From: Meghimatium bilineatum
Lineage: Eukaryota > Mollusca > Gastropoda > Stylommatophora > Philomycidae
Reading direction: 5' to 3'
Length of the DNA: 64,000 bases
NCBI GenBank assembly: GCA_034231615.1
Contig: CM067312.1
Span: 4,939,001 to 5,003,000 of the forward strand
Shown here: piece after piece, positions 1 to 10,847 of the stretch
How positions within the stretch are numbered: the first letter of the stretch is position 1
Layout: every line of letters starts with the position of its first letter
Position numbers and translations under genes: made by a program
Notes under the pieces: model-generated
Seen by the model: only the letters and a program-made list of their open reading frames with translations
What the model was told of the DNA's origin: nothing
Databases searched by the model: none

Positions 1-3000
1 GATCTTGAGTAGAAGGTTTGTGAGTGGAATGCAAGGTCTGGTGTAGAGGTGGTGTGTCATGATCTTGAGTAGAAGGTTGGTGAGTGGAATGCAAGGTCTG
101 GTGTAGAGGTTATGTGTCATGATCTTGAGTAGAAGGTTTGTGAGTGGAATGCAAGGTCTGGTGTAGAGGTGGTGTGTCATGATCTTGAGTAGATGGTTTG
201 TGAGTGGAATGCAAGGTCTGGTGTAGAGGTGGTGTGTCATGATCTTGAGTAGAAGGTTGGTGAGTGGAATGCAAGGTCTGGTGTAGAGGTGGTGTGTCAT
301 GATCTTGAGTAGAAGGTTGGTGAGTGGAATGCAAGGTCTGGTGTAGAGGTGGTGTGTCATGATCTTGAGTAGAAGGTTGGTGAGTGGAATGCAAGGTCTG
401 GTGTAGAGGTGGTGTGTCATGATCTTGAGTAGAAGGTTGGTGAGTGGAATGCAAGGTCTGGTGTAGAGGTTGTGTGTCATGATCTTGAGTAGAAGGTTGG
501 TGAGTGGAATGCAAGGTCTGGTGTAGAGGTGGTGTGTCATGATCTTGAGTAGAAGGTTGGTGAGTGGAATGCAAGGTCTGGTGTAGAGGTGGTGTGTCAT
601 GATCTTGAGTAGAAGGTTGGTGAGTGGAATGCATGGTCTGGTGTAGAGGTGGTGTGTCATGATCTTGAGTAGAAGGTTGGTGAGTGGAATGCAAGGTCTG
701 GTGTATAGGTGGTGTGTCATGATCTTGAGTAGAAGGTTGGTGAGTGGAATGCCAGGTCTGGTGTAGAGGTGGTGTGTCATGATCTTGAGTAGAAGGTTGG
801 TGAGTGGAATGCAAGGTCTGGTGTAGAGGTGGTGTGTCATGATCTTGAGTAGAAGGTTGGTGAGTGGAATGCAAGGTCTGGTGTAGAGGTGGTGTGTCAT
901 GATCTTGAGTAGAAGGTTGGTGATTGGAATGCAAGGTCTGGTGTAGAGGTTGTGTGTCATGATCTTGAGTAGAAGGTTGGTGAGTGGAATGCAAGGTCTG
1001 GTGTAGAGGTGGTGTGTCATGATCTTGAGTAGAAGGTTGGTGAGTGGAATGCAAGGTCTGGTGTAGAGGTGGTGTGTCATGATCTTGAGTAGAAGGTTGG
1101 CGAGTGGAATGCAAGGTCTGGTGTAGAGGTGGTGTGTCATGATCTTGAGTAGAAGGTTGGTGAGTGGAATGCAAGGTCTGGTGTAGAGGTGGTGTGTCAT
1201 GATCTAGAGTAGAAGGTTGGTGAGTGGAATGCAAGGTCTGGTGTAGAGGTGGTGTGTCATGATCTTGAGTAGAAGGTTGGTGAGTGGAATGCCAGGTCTG
1301 GTGTAGAGGTGGTGTGTCATGATCTTGAGTAGAAGGTTGGTGAGTGGAATGCCAGGTCTGGTGTAGAGGTGGTGTGTCATGATCTTGAGTAGAAGGTTGG
1401 TGAGTGGAATGCAAGGTCTGGTGTAGAGGTGGTGTGTCATGATCTTGAGTAGAAGGTTGGTGAGTGGAATGCAAGGTCTGGTGTAGAGGTGGTGTGTCAT
1501 GATCTTGAGTAGAAGGTTGGTGAGTGGAATGCAAGGTCTGGTGTAGAGGTGGTGTGTCATGATCTTGAGTAGAAGGTTGGTGAGTGGAATGCAAGGTCTG
1601 GTGTAGAGGTGGTGTGTCATGATCTTGAGTAGAAGGTTGGTGAGTGGAATGCAAGGTCTGGTGTAGAGGTGGTGTGTCATGATCTTGAGTAGAAGGTTGG
1701 TGAGTGGAATGCAAGGTCTGGTGTAAAGGTTATGTGTCATGATCTTGAGTAGAAGGTTGGTGAGTGGAATGCAAGGTCTGGTGTAGAGGTGGTGTGTCAT
1801 GATCTTGAGTAGAAGGTTTGTGAGTGGAATGCAAGGTCTGGTGTAGAGGTGGTGTGTCATGATCTTGAGTAGAAGGTTGGTGAGTGGAATGCAAGGTCTG
1901 GTGTAGAGGTTATGTGTCATGATCATGAGTAGAAGGTTTGTGAGTGGAATGCAAGGTCTGGTGTAGAGGTGGTGTGTCATGATCTTGAGTAGAAGGTTTG
2001 TGAGTGGAATGCAAGGTCTGGTGTAGAGGTGGTGTGTCATGATCTTGAGTAGAAGGTTGGTGAGTGGAATGCAAGGTCTGGTGTAGAGGTTGTGTATCAT
2101 GATCTTGAGTAGAAGGTTGGTGAGTGGAATGCAAGGTCTGGTGTAGAGGTTATGTGTCATGATCTTGAGTAGAAGGTTGGTGAGTGGAATGCAAGGTCTG
2201 GTGTAGAGGTTGTGTGTCATGATCTTGAGTAGAAGGTTGGTGAGTGGAATGCAAGGTCTGGTGTAGAGGTTATGTGTCATGATCTTGAGTAGAAGGTTGG
2301 TGAGTGGAATGCAAGGTCTGGTGTAGAGGTGGTGTGTCATGATCTTGAGTAGAAGGTTGGTGAGTGGAATGCAAGGTCTGGTGTAGAGGTGGTGTGTCAT
2401 GATCTTGAGTAGAAGGTTGGTGAGTGGAATGCAAGGTCTGGTGTAGAGGTGGTGTGTCATGATCTTGAGTAGAAGGTTGGTGAGTGGAATGCAAGGTCTG
2501 GTGTAGAGGTTGTGTGTCATGATCTTGAGTAGAAGGTTGGTGAGTGGAATGCAAGGTCTGGTGTAGAGGTGGTGTGTCATGATCTTGAGTAGAAGGTTGG
2601 TGAGTGGAATGCAAGGTCTGGTGTAGAGGTGGTGTGTCATGATCTTGAGTAGAAGGTTGGTGAGTGGAATGCAAGGTCTGGTGTAGAGGTGGTGTGTCAT
2701 GATCTTGAGTAGAAGGTTGGTGAGTGGAATGCAAGGTCTGGTGTAGAGGTGGTGTGTCATGATCTTGAGTAGAAGGTTGGTGAGTGGAATGCCAGGTCTG
2801 GTGTAGAGGTGGTGTGTCATGATCTTGAGTAGAAGGTTGGTGAGTGGAATGCCAGGTCTGGTGTAGAGGTGGTGTGTCATGATCTTGAGTAGAAGGTTGG
2901 TGAGTGGAATGCAAGGTCTGATGTAGAGGTTGTGTGTCATGATCTTGAGTAGAAGGTTGGTGAGTGGAATGCAAGGTCTGGTGTAGAGGTGGTGTGTCAT

Positions 3001-3745
3001 GATCTTGAGTAGAAGGTTGGTGAGTGGAATGCAAGGTCTGGTGTAGAGGTGGTGTGTCATGATCTTGAGTAGAAGGTTGGCGAGTGGAATGCAAGGTCTG
3101 GTGTAGAGGTGGTGTGTCATGATCTTGAGTAGAAGGTTGGTGAGTGGAATGCAAGGTCTGGTGTAGAGGTGGTGTGTCATGATCTAGAGTAGAAGGTTGG
3201 TGAGTGGAATGCAAGGTCTGGTGTAGAGGTGGTGTGTCATGATCTTGAGTAGAAGGTTGGTGAGTGGAATGCCAGGTCTGGTGTAGAGGTGGTGTGTCAT
3301 GATCTTGAGTAGAAGGTTGGTGAGTGGAATGCCAGGTCTGGTGTAGAGGTGGTGTGTCATGATCTTGAGTAGAAGGTTGGTGAGTGGAATGCAAGGTCTG
3401 GTGTAGAGGTGGTGTGTCATGATCTAGAGTAGAAGGTTGGTGAGTGGAATGCAAGGTCTGGTGTAGAGGTGGTGTGTCATGATCTTGAGTAGAAGGTTGG
3501 TGAGTGGAATGCCAGGTCTGGTGTAGAGGTGGTGTGTCATGATCTTGAGTAGAAGGTTGGTGAGTGGAATGCCAGGTCTGGTGTAGAGGTGGTGTTGTCA
3601 TGATCTTGAGTAGAAGGTTGGTGAGTGGAATGCAAGGTCTGGTGTAGAGGTGGTGTGTCATGATCTTGAGTAGAAGGTTGGTGAGTGGAATGCAAGGTCT
3701 GGTGTAGAGGTGGTGTGTCATGATCTTGAGTAGAAGATTGGTGAG
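1..3745. repeat. 60-bp satellite array, about 62 copies, derived from LINE endonuclease code
   Basis: Tandem units of exactly 60 bp, each beginning gatcttgagtagaaggttgg on the plus strand, run from the window edge to 3745. One extra T near 3595 shifts the register. Units differ at a few sites (ggttgg/ggtttg, gcaagg/gccagg, ggtgtg/tgtgtg/tatgtg). On the minus strand the unit matches 20 codons of the LINE endonuclease at 55490-55557 (SPTFYSR...TSTPDLAFY), but in that frame each unit carries a TGA, so it is not coding as such. Long open frames in other frames follow from 60 being divisible by three. The array continues directly into the rest of that LINE at 3746. Confidence 0.95.
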
Positions 3746-4591
3746 AATTATAAGTATGAGATTATTTTCATCCTGCCAGCTTTCAAGTTCCTTATCACTC
3801 TGATCGTAGCCCCAGCTCTGAGAGTGGCTGTTGAAGTCATCACACACAAGTCTCTCTTTTTCTGGGATTGTGTCTAGTGCCAATGGTCTATAATTTGGGC
3901 AGCAGTTCAGGAGATGGAATTCTGTACTGTTTGTCTTCAGGTGGAGCATCTGGTATTCTGCCCCCTCTATATATACTTGCAGCTGACATTGTTTTTAACA
4001 AGTGTCAGAATTCCACCCTTTCACCTATCCTTTTGATCAGATCGGTAGCACTGGTAGCCTCTGATTTTGAAGGCTATGTCGCTGCTGAGGTGTGTTTCTT
4101 GGATTCGGCATATATTAACTTGTTCTTCACTTAGGATATTTTAAAGTTTCAATTTTCTGCTGTATCCATCTCTTTTACTGTTGACACCCTCAGCATTCCA
4201 GTGCACTATTCTTATTGGTTGTTTATTTGTTTGGTTAGTAGCTCTATTCCCTTGCCTCCTGGTTTCTCGAAGCAATTGAGAAGAACTTCCAGTAACTGAG
4301 GTTGGACCTTCTTTCGAGGTATAGGGCCCGGCACCGTCCCTGCTTGAATGTCTGCCACAGGGCAGGTACCATAACTATTAATAAATACAGACATGTTTCC
4401 ATTGTGTTTTGTGCGTGGCAACCTGATTATTTGTGCGCCTTTTGCTGGTTGCCTCCGTCTTTAGCCCCATGCTTACTTGGTCAGGACTAAAGTCCTGCTA
4501 GAGTGAGACTGCCCAACCAGTCTTAGTTTCCACCCCCCGATGGCTGAACTAAGCCCCATCACCACTTCATGGTGCTGGCCTCGATGGGGGT
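3746..4591 (-). mobile_element. 5' part of a LINE copy (same family as the element at 52376-56431)
   Basis: This segment aligns throughout with 55558-56431: the 5' leader ending in ...cctcgatgggggt, the start MPRTKHNGNM of the open frame, and the endonuclease N-terminal half. It carries small indels and stops, so it is a dead copy. Its 5' end matches that of the other copy exactly. Its downstream (leftward) continuation is replaced by the 60-bp satellite at the point where the unit lies in the intact element. Confidence 0.9.
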
Positions 4592-4867
4592 GTCATTAAT
4601 CATTATGTTGCATCTTGGTGGTGTATGTCTCTTTGAGCTTTTCTCTTCTGTTTTCTTCTTTTTTAAACTGAGACCTTTATTTTCACTTTCTTTTACTACT
4701 TTATCCAACAGGGCTTGTAGTTCTTGATCGCTTCCTGCAATCAGTACTGTGTTGTCAGCATATCTCAAGTTATTTATGTTGCATCCTCCCACTGTTATTC
4801 CTGGCATATCTTCTATATTTCGCATAATGTAACAAAAGTAATAACAATCAATAAAAGACATAGGCAA
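4592..4867 (-). mobile_element. Reverse transcriptase fragment of a second LINE type (RTE/BovB-like)
   Basis: The minus strand encodes a short stretch with INNLRYADNTVLIAGS, the RT palm motif with YADN in place of YADD, followed by a LLDKV-KESE-KGLSLK helix and an A-rich region. This is typical of RTE-like elements widespread in animals. It ends where the 5' end of the LINE at 3746-4591 begins, so that LINE appears to have inserted into it. It is a fragment only, with no intact domain. Confidence 0.7.
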
Positions 4868-4924
4868 TGAACAAACACTAGATACATATGAGGATGAGCA
4901 TCTGGCGATAGCTCTCTTGTGTTA

Positions 4925-5215
4925 CTGGCCAACTAATGAAATGGTTACAGATTTCCACCAATCAGTAGAAATGGTAAAAACACCAAACGTATTAGTCACC
5001 ACCACCAAAGTAGGATGTGTCAGGACATTGGGGACACAAAAAAAAACAACAATGTGACACAAAACAATTTCATTCTCTGGACTACATCCTGCTGGAAATC
5101 TAGTATGACTATTATTCTGCCACAAGAGAGATCTGGTGGGAGTTTGAGACTGAACAACACAAAAAATAGGAACAAATGAAGTTAAAGATGAGGAACAAAA
5201 CACACAAAATGAATG
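4925..5215. repeat. Dispersed SINE-like repeat copy
   Basis: It shares the blocks tggttacag, caccaccaaag, ctggactacatcctgctgga and gagtttgaga with the copy at 43145-43385, and in part with 29095-29290 and 63930-64000. It is not coding. Confidence 0.6.
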
Positions 5216-6099
5216 AAGAGACAAATATTGAACATTTCATCAGAGCAAGTTTAATGACTTGAGCTCAACATGCAGTTTTATCACAGAGTGTAATAGGATT
5301 CTTACATACATGCTAAAACACATAGAAATCAGCAACTTGACCCAATCCTGTAGCAGGCGTAAACAGCCATCTTGTAATACGTATCTTGGTGGACCAGACA
5401 AAAACTATTTCAGCTTGTTAACAGAATTACTGATCCATGGCTATAAACTGCATCTCATTTTGTCATGTTTACAGACTATGAAGACTCAGAATCAGTTATA
5501 GATAATAACCAAAGCATGCAAACTTGTTGAGGAAGAATCTCATTTTAGATATACAAGTATTATTATGTGTGCACTGAACTTTGACCTTGGTTAGAAAGTT
5601 GTTGATTGACCATTAACCTTAATCAGAAATCCAGTGATTGTTTATTTATTTAAAAAAGGTTATGTTAGTTCATGTAATCCTGTTAAAGGGTGCACAGAGG
5701 ATGCCATTGCCATGTGATTATTATTGCTGGACTTGGTATAGAAGGGTGTACAGAATAAACAATAAAATGCATGGTTAAACAAAAAAGCAAACATGAATTT
5801 TGATAAACATAATGTTCCACACACAATTTACAAAACATGTATCAACAAGTGAATGTATAGAGAATCAAGGGGGGAAAAAAAGTACAATTATCAAACAAAC
5901 AGTGAAGTCTCCAACAGCTATGAAGGGAAAAGGGAAGTCTAGTGTTATATGGATTCTTCTTCTGTTAATGACTATCCAAAAAAAAATGATACAAAATAGA
6001 AATGTACTCATAATGAATACATAACCAGTGGTTGACAAACAAAGCCTGAATATTAACATAGTTAGGTAATGCTACTGTATTTGCAAGTCTGAGCCATGA
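5216..6099. other. Repeat-poor intergenic stretch
   Basis: AT-rich DNA with short open frames only. I see no gene, array or recognisable transposon here. Confidence 0.5.
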
Positions 6100-6272
6100 A
6101 GTGTTAGAGATAGCAAAGTGCTAGCTTGATGTGATAGAGATAGCAAAGTGCTAGCTTGATGTGATAGAGATAGCAAAGTGCTAGCTTGATGTGATAGAGA
6201 TAGCAAAGTGCTAGCTTGATGTGATAGAGATAGCAAAGTGCTAGCTTGATGTGATAGAGATAGCAAAGTGCT
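6100..6272. repeat. 30-bp minisatellite, about 6 copies
   Basis: Nearly identical units containing gatagcaaagtgctagcttg are repeated with period 30. The period creates a short open frame on the minus strand, which is not a gene. Confidence 0.95.
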
Positions 6273-6784
6273 TATGAAACAATAAGTGCTTTTTTTCTGA
6301 GCATTCGCCATATCCCCACCTTTGCTTTGTGTTATTTTGAGTATCAACTTAAAGAAAATTTCCTGCTCTTAAAAAAAAATAAATTCATCTGTAAAACACT
6401 CAAAAGGTCGGTCATCTCATTTATAATTCTATAATGAAATTTTATAACAAAATAATGAAATGTGTTTGTTTGTCTTATATCAGAGGGTGAATGTTACGCC
6501 TAAAAATATTGGCAATTTTTCACAACTAAGCATATATCTACCTTTTTTTTCCTAGGAAACAAAAAAACAACAACACTGGAAACAACTAATGAATATTGAC
6601 ACTCAAAAATTGTACATCAGTAATATAGGAAAAGATCCAAACCAAACCTACATCTTTGTAAAAATAAAACATTAATTGAAAAAAAAATCATTTTCTGTGA
6701 ATACATTTTGATATAGTACAGATAACAACAACAACAATAAGTGTTTGCACAAGCATGCACATACAAGATATAAATATGGTTTTC

Positions 6785-7170
6785 TTTCAAGACAACAGCA
6801 AAAATGAATGGTTTTCTATAAACAAGACACAGATAACAGAAAAAAATGAATGGTTTTTTCCAAGCAAGAAAGACAAAGACAACAGCAAAAATGATTTCCT
6901 CCAAATAGTACAGACAACAGCAAAAATAAATGATTTTCTCAAAACAAGACACAGACAACAGCAAAAAAGAATGGTTTTCTCACAAGACACAGACAACAGC
7001 AAAAATGAATGGTTTTCTCACAACAAGACACAGACAACAGCAAAAATGAATGGTTTTCTCACAACAAGACACAGACAACAGCAAAAATGAATGGTTTTCT
7101 CACAACAAGACACAGACAACAGCAAAAATGAATGGTTTTCTCACAGACTAGATTAAAAATGAATGGTTTT
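6785..7170. repeat. About 41-bp minisatellite, about 9 copies
   Basis: Units contain acacagacaacagcaaaaat and gaatggttttctcacaac. The left copies are degenerate and the right copies nearly identical, the usual sign of recent expansion at one side. Confidence 0.9.
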
Positions 7171-7469
7171 CTCTATCCCATTATATATGTTCCAGAAAAT
7201 GGCTATCAATGACCATTCTCTGTTCCGCGACAATTCTTCTCTAAGATGGATTCCTACACCAGTGGACAATGCTTAGTTTCCAGTACACTTCACTCTCCAG
7301 TTACCCTGAGCTCATGATGTAGCTTTCAGAGATGTAGGAAACTATAAATTATTCTGGAACTACTATTTAAGTGCTCTGCTGCTGATGTTCTCAAATGGAA
7401 GCTTGAAGGGACAATGTAACCATGTAGGTGTCCTGATAATATTTGCTTTCTGGTAGTAATAAATTCATT

Positions 7470-7600
7470 TTTAGTACCCAAAAATCAGGTGTTAGAGGAA
7501 ATGAAAGGGCAGACAGACTTGCCAGTGCTGTGCTGAAAAGTTTCAATGCAATCAAGGAGTTAGACATGTTGGATGATATGGGGGTGTAGTTCTTCTTGTT
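7470..7600 (+). mobile_element. LINE fragment: RNase H C-terminal motif
   Basis: The plus strand reads GVRGNERADRLASAV, the last RNase H catalytic block (PGH-x-GVRGNERAD) of I/Jockey-type LINEs, followed by about 20 decayed codons. Its continuation lies at 7975-8110, separated by a small minisatellite and a SINE. Confidence 0.7.
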
Positions 7601-7618
7601 CCTAAGGCTAGAATGCAG

Positions 7619-7702
7619 GATCTGGGAGTGAAGCGTGGTGTTGCAAGATCTGGGAGTGAAGAGTGGTGTTGCAAGATCTGGGAGTGAAACGTGGTGTTGC
7701 AA
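7619..7702. repeat. 28-bp minisatellite, 3 copies
   Basis: Three copies of a unit containing gatctgggagtgaag and tggtgttgcaa lie inside the decayed LINE fragment. Confidence 0.9.
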
Positions 7703-7784
7703 GAAATAACGGCTCACAAGGCATAGAGGATTTACTTCATTGAACTCTGGTGTCCCTATATGACCCCAGTATTCTCAATGAAGC

Positions 7785-7965
7785 GGCATGTCACCTGCCA
7801 AAAGTACCACTCATGGCCCGCAACTCTAGCTTGAAGCGATAGTCTAAAGGATTTCGGAAAAATTCACTTTATACATAAGATGTTACGAACCAGATTCAAA
7901 CCCATGACCTCTTGAGCATGAGATCAATGGCTTAACCACTATGCTACTCCTCCTCAAAAAACCAA
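7785..7965 (-). mobile_element. tRNA-derived SINE
   Basis: On the minus strand the head reads like a tRNA: A-box-like tagcatagtgg and B-box-like gggtttgaatct about 35 bases apart, followed by a non-tRNA body with agctagagttg, which is also found in the SINE at 48115-48305. It lacks a tRNA fold with an acceptor stem, so it is a SINE head and not a tRNA gene. Confidence 0.65.
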
Positions 7966-7974
7966 GCGGCATAT

Positions 7975-8110
7975 AGGAATCAAAAGAAGTATTATCAACA
8001 GACAGAACCGTAACAGTCCGTTACCTGAAGGACATAATGACTATAAGAACAGAGCATCTGTGAATATGTCCCGAGTGCTACAATGATGGTGATCTGATGA
8101 CTAACTAACT
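7975..8110 (+). mobile_element. LINE C-terminal fragment downstream of RNase H
   Basis: The plus strand reads RQNRNSPLPEGHNDYKNRAS and then MSRV, resembling the C-terminal tail after RNase H of I-type LINEs. It is probably the continuation of 7470-7600. Confidence 0.5.
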
Positions 8111-8351
8111 ATTCTACTATTTACTGTTTCAGTTTTCTTCTCTCAATATCTATTCACATTTTGTTAGTTAGCTAGTTAGTCAGTCTGCGGATCATCATCA
8201 TTGCACCCTGGACACATCCATAGGTCTCCACTCAAGTGTATCCAGCACTACATGACAGATAACAGTTTTCTGCTGACAAACATTCTCTTTCCAAGTCCAC
8301 AGAAGTGTTCATTTCTAGCAATGCCACAATGTTTATGTTATTACAATTTTG

Positions 8352-8430
8352 GTTGTAGAACTACAACATTCAGATTAAGATCATGTCATTTTTTGTTGTA
8401 GAACTACAACATTCAGATTATGATCATTTC
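8352..8430. repeat. 43-bp direct duplication containing a palindrome
   Basis: Two copies of gttgtagaactacaacattc and the following bases. Each contains the perfect inverted repeat gttgtag/ctacaac. Confidence 0.85.
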
Positions 8431-8706
8431 AATAGCAAGTCAAATGTTAGAAAGATAGAGTATACAAAGGATTGTTAAGTTTCAGAAATATGTCTGTATT
8501 GAACATGACAATCAACATTGGGAAGGTGAGAATATCTTATCAGTGGCTCATCACACCAACCATAATGCCCAAGTAAACCCTCTTGTAGATGACATGCATA
8601 TACAGTGAGGCTTTTCTCCCGTGGAAGCCCCTCTACAGAGCTTCATATATATAATTATGTATTTACCCTCTCTGAGAAGAAGGCTTCTTCTCGTATTGCA
8701 CATGAT

Positions 8707-8805
8707 TGAGTTGAAGCCTTCTGCGTACATCGCTGAGAGTTGAAGCCTTCTGCGTACATCGCTGAGAGTTGAAGCCTTCTGCGTACATCGCTGAGAGTTG
8801 AAGGC
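8707..8805. repeat. 29-bp minisatellite, about 3.4 copies
   Basis: Units contain gttgaagccttctgcgtaca and tcgctgaga. Confidence 0.9.
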
Positions 8806-10731
8806 TTCTGGTAAAAAATTAAGTTTTGGAAAAGCCTCCTCATTGCACAAAATAATACAAGAGCTTGGATGTTAATTTTTTGGGAATTGAAAGAAACAAA
8901 TAAGACAATAAATGAACTGTCAATTTAGTGTATAAAATATACATAGTCTAGACACACAAAATCTGTACATCGAGCAAAGAGTGCACACAAAATATCATGT
9001 GTACAAACAACTATGGGACAGATTTTATTCATAAAACATCAGAAATACTTTTGTGTGTAGAGTAAATAATGCACTGACAGTAACAGTCACAAACAGTGTG
9101 TGCTTATGAATGAGTGAATAAAAGAAAAAAACAAATCAAGAAATCTTAAGACATAAATTCTACACCCTCATCAGAACTTTGTTATTCCAGTTATTAAAAC
9201 CAGACTTATGGTTTCCCTACTTTAAAAAAAATAACCTTCCAGATATTTGACCTATATCTAAACCGAGGTTTTAGTCAATCATTCCCATATGCATAAGAAC
9301 TACTGTAACTTTCATTCAATGAGTCGCTCATTCAACGAGTCGCTCAACATGGAAAGACATTACTGCTCTATGTCTCATTCTGACCCACAAGGAAGCAACT
9401 ATTCAAAATATGAGAACATGGAATAATAATTAGAAATTGTGTATGTTGAAAGTTTCCAAATTTTAATTTCAACTATCTAGAGATAAAAAAAATTGGTTTC
9501 GGCTGCATTTATTTCTCAGAAACTTTGTAAACAATGAGTAACGAATAAGAAGTAAATAAAATGTTAAGTTAATGATTTTTTTACCAATCACCGATAATGT
9601 TATCCTACCACATACCATTCAATCTGCACGTTTCTACCACAAACCTTCCATTCTGCATGTCTGGAGTCAAGCCAATCACATACACTTGGCGACATAGACA
9701 AATAATTACAATTGAGTACATACACTGGATCAAATGAACATAACAAGAATCAATTCCTGCGTCACAACAATTTCATTAAAACTTCAATTTTATACATTAT
9801 AAGGACGTGATAAATGAAACACAACAGAAACAATTCAAATATAAACATGTCAAATATATATATACAGACATCTCAGTTTGACCTGCATAATGTATCGATC
9901 AAGTATGGAGAATTGTAAGACTTCCTGTGTCCCAGGTCACCGAATGATAAGCAATCAGTGATTACAATGCTGTACATCAGGTGAGATTTGAACCAGATAT
10001 ATTCAGCGGACACTAATATGCAGCACAACAACTTGAGCACCTCATTGTTTGATGTCTGTGAGTTGATTTAAAATAAAATTTCTCATTGCTTTGTAACAAT
10101 ATTATTTCTGTACCAACAGAATCACACAGGCAGCAACAAACTGTCAACTTGACTTTGTAGCTGTCTTCTGTGACTTGAACTCGCTCTTTAGTCAACTCCT
10201 AAATTGTCTTTAGTCTCTCCACCACATTTTCTGATGGACCACTTCAGCAGAGTTGATATGATTTCTTGTATGGATATGCTTGATTTCAGCATCTGCTAAA
10301 TGTGCATAGATAATATTATCCCGGGTTGGCCTCAGAGTGAGAGAAATAATCCCAAAACGTATGCACACTTGGAATAATACTATCTTACACGTATATATAT
10401 ATAAATATAACAGATACATGTATCTAACAGGTTGTTTGATTCAGAAATATAATCTACAATGATTAGGAATTGAGATGACAAAGAATCTGGACACTGTGTT
10501 GTATATAAGAAGAAATCATGAACTAATTGATACATTGATCCCGTGACCTTCACTCAGGTTATAAGATAATCCCTGCCAATAATTTTTTGACTGAACACAC
10601 TATCATTCAGCATTTCTGAGCTGGTGTAAGAATATCTGGTGCATCATTTTTCTAACTTATTCCTGGACGAATTAAATTAAGTTTAAGCTGTTGTCTTGTG
10701 AAGAATATATGTCACATATCTCAAACAAATC
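8806..10731. other. 3' flank / probable 3' UTR and downstream DNA of the host gene
   Basis: AT-rich sequence without arrays or recognisable transposons, downstream of the MYCBP2-like stop codon. Read on the minus strand, AATAAA-type signals occur at about 9508-9513 and 9024-9029. Either could end the transcript, but I cannot tell which, if any, is used. Confidence 0.35.
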
Positions 10732-10847
10732 TTAGAAAGTGTGAGCATTGCGGCAAACTCCGCAGCCTAGTGCAAACTCCTCTCCTGTTGGTGGATGAAG
10801 CACATGAAGTGGACACTCTTCTCCTTCCAGCTGAACACCTTTAGCTC
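10732..10847 (-). CDS. MYCBP2: MYCBP2 terminal exon (end of TC domain, stop)
   Basis: Residues 988-1025. It follows acceptor gtctacag and encodes QLEGEECPLHVLHPPTGEEF, then CGVCRNAHTF and TAA at 10732-10734. The zinc-binding cysteine and histidine pattern of the TC domain end is intact. Its first two bases complete a glycine codon begun in the previous exon. The 6.3-kb intron upstream holds two large arrays. Confidence 0.95.

Noticed and set aside
1..3745. CRISPR-like regular repeats
   Set aside because: Units are contiguous without spacers, the host is clearly a eukaryote with introns, and the unit is LINE code.
110..3949. Long open frames in the 60-bp array as a repetitive protein gene
   Set aside because: They follow from a period divisible by three, occur in more than one frame, and the ancestral LINE frame has a stop in each unit.
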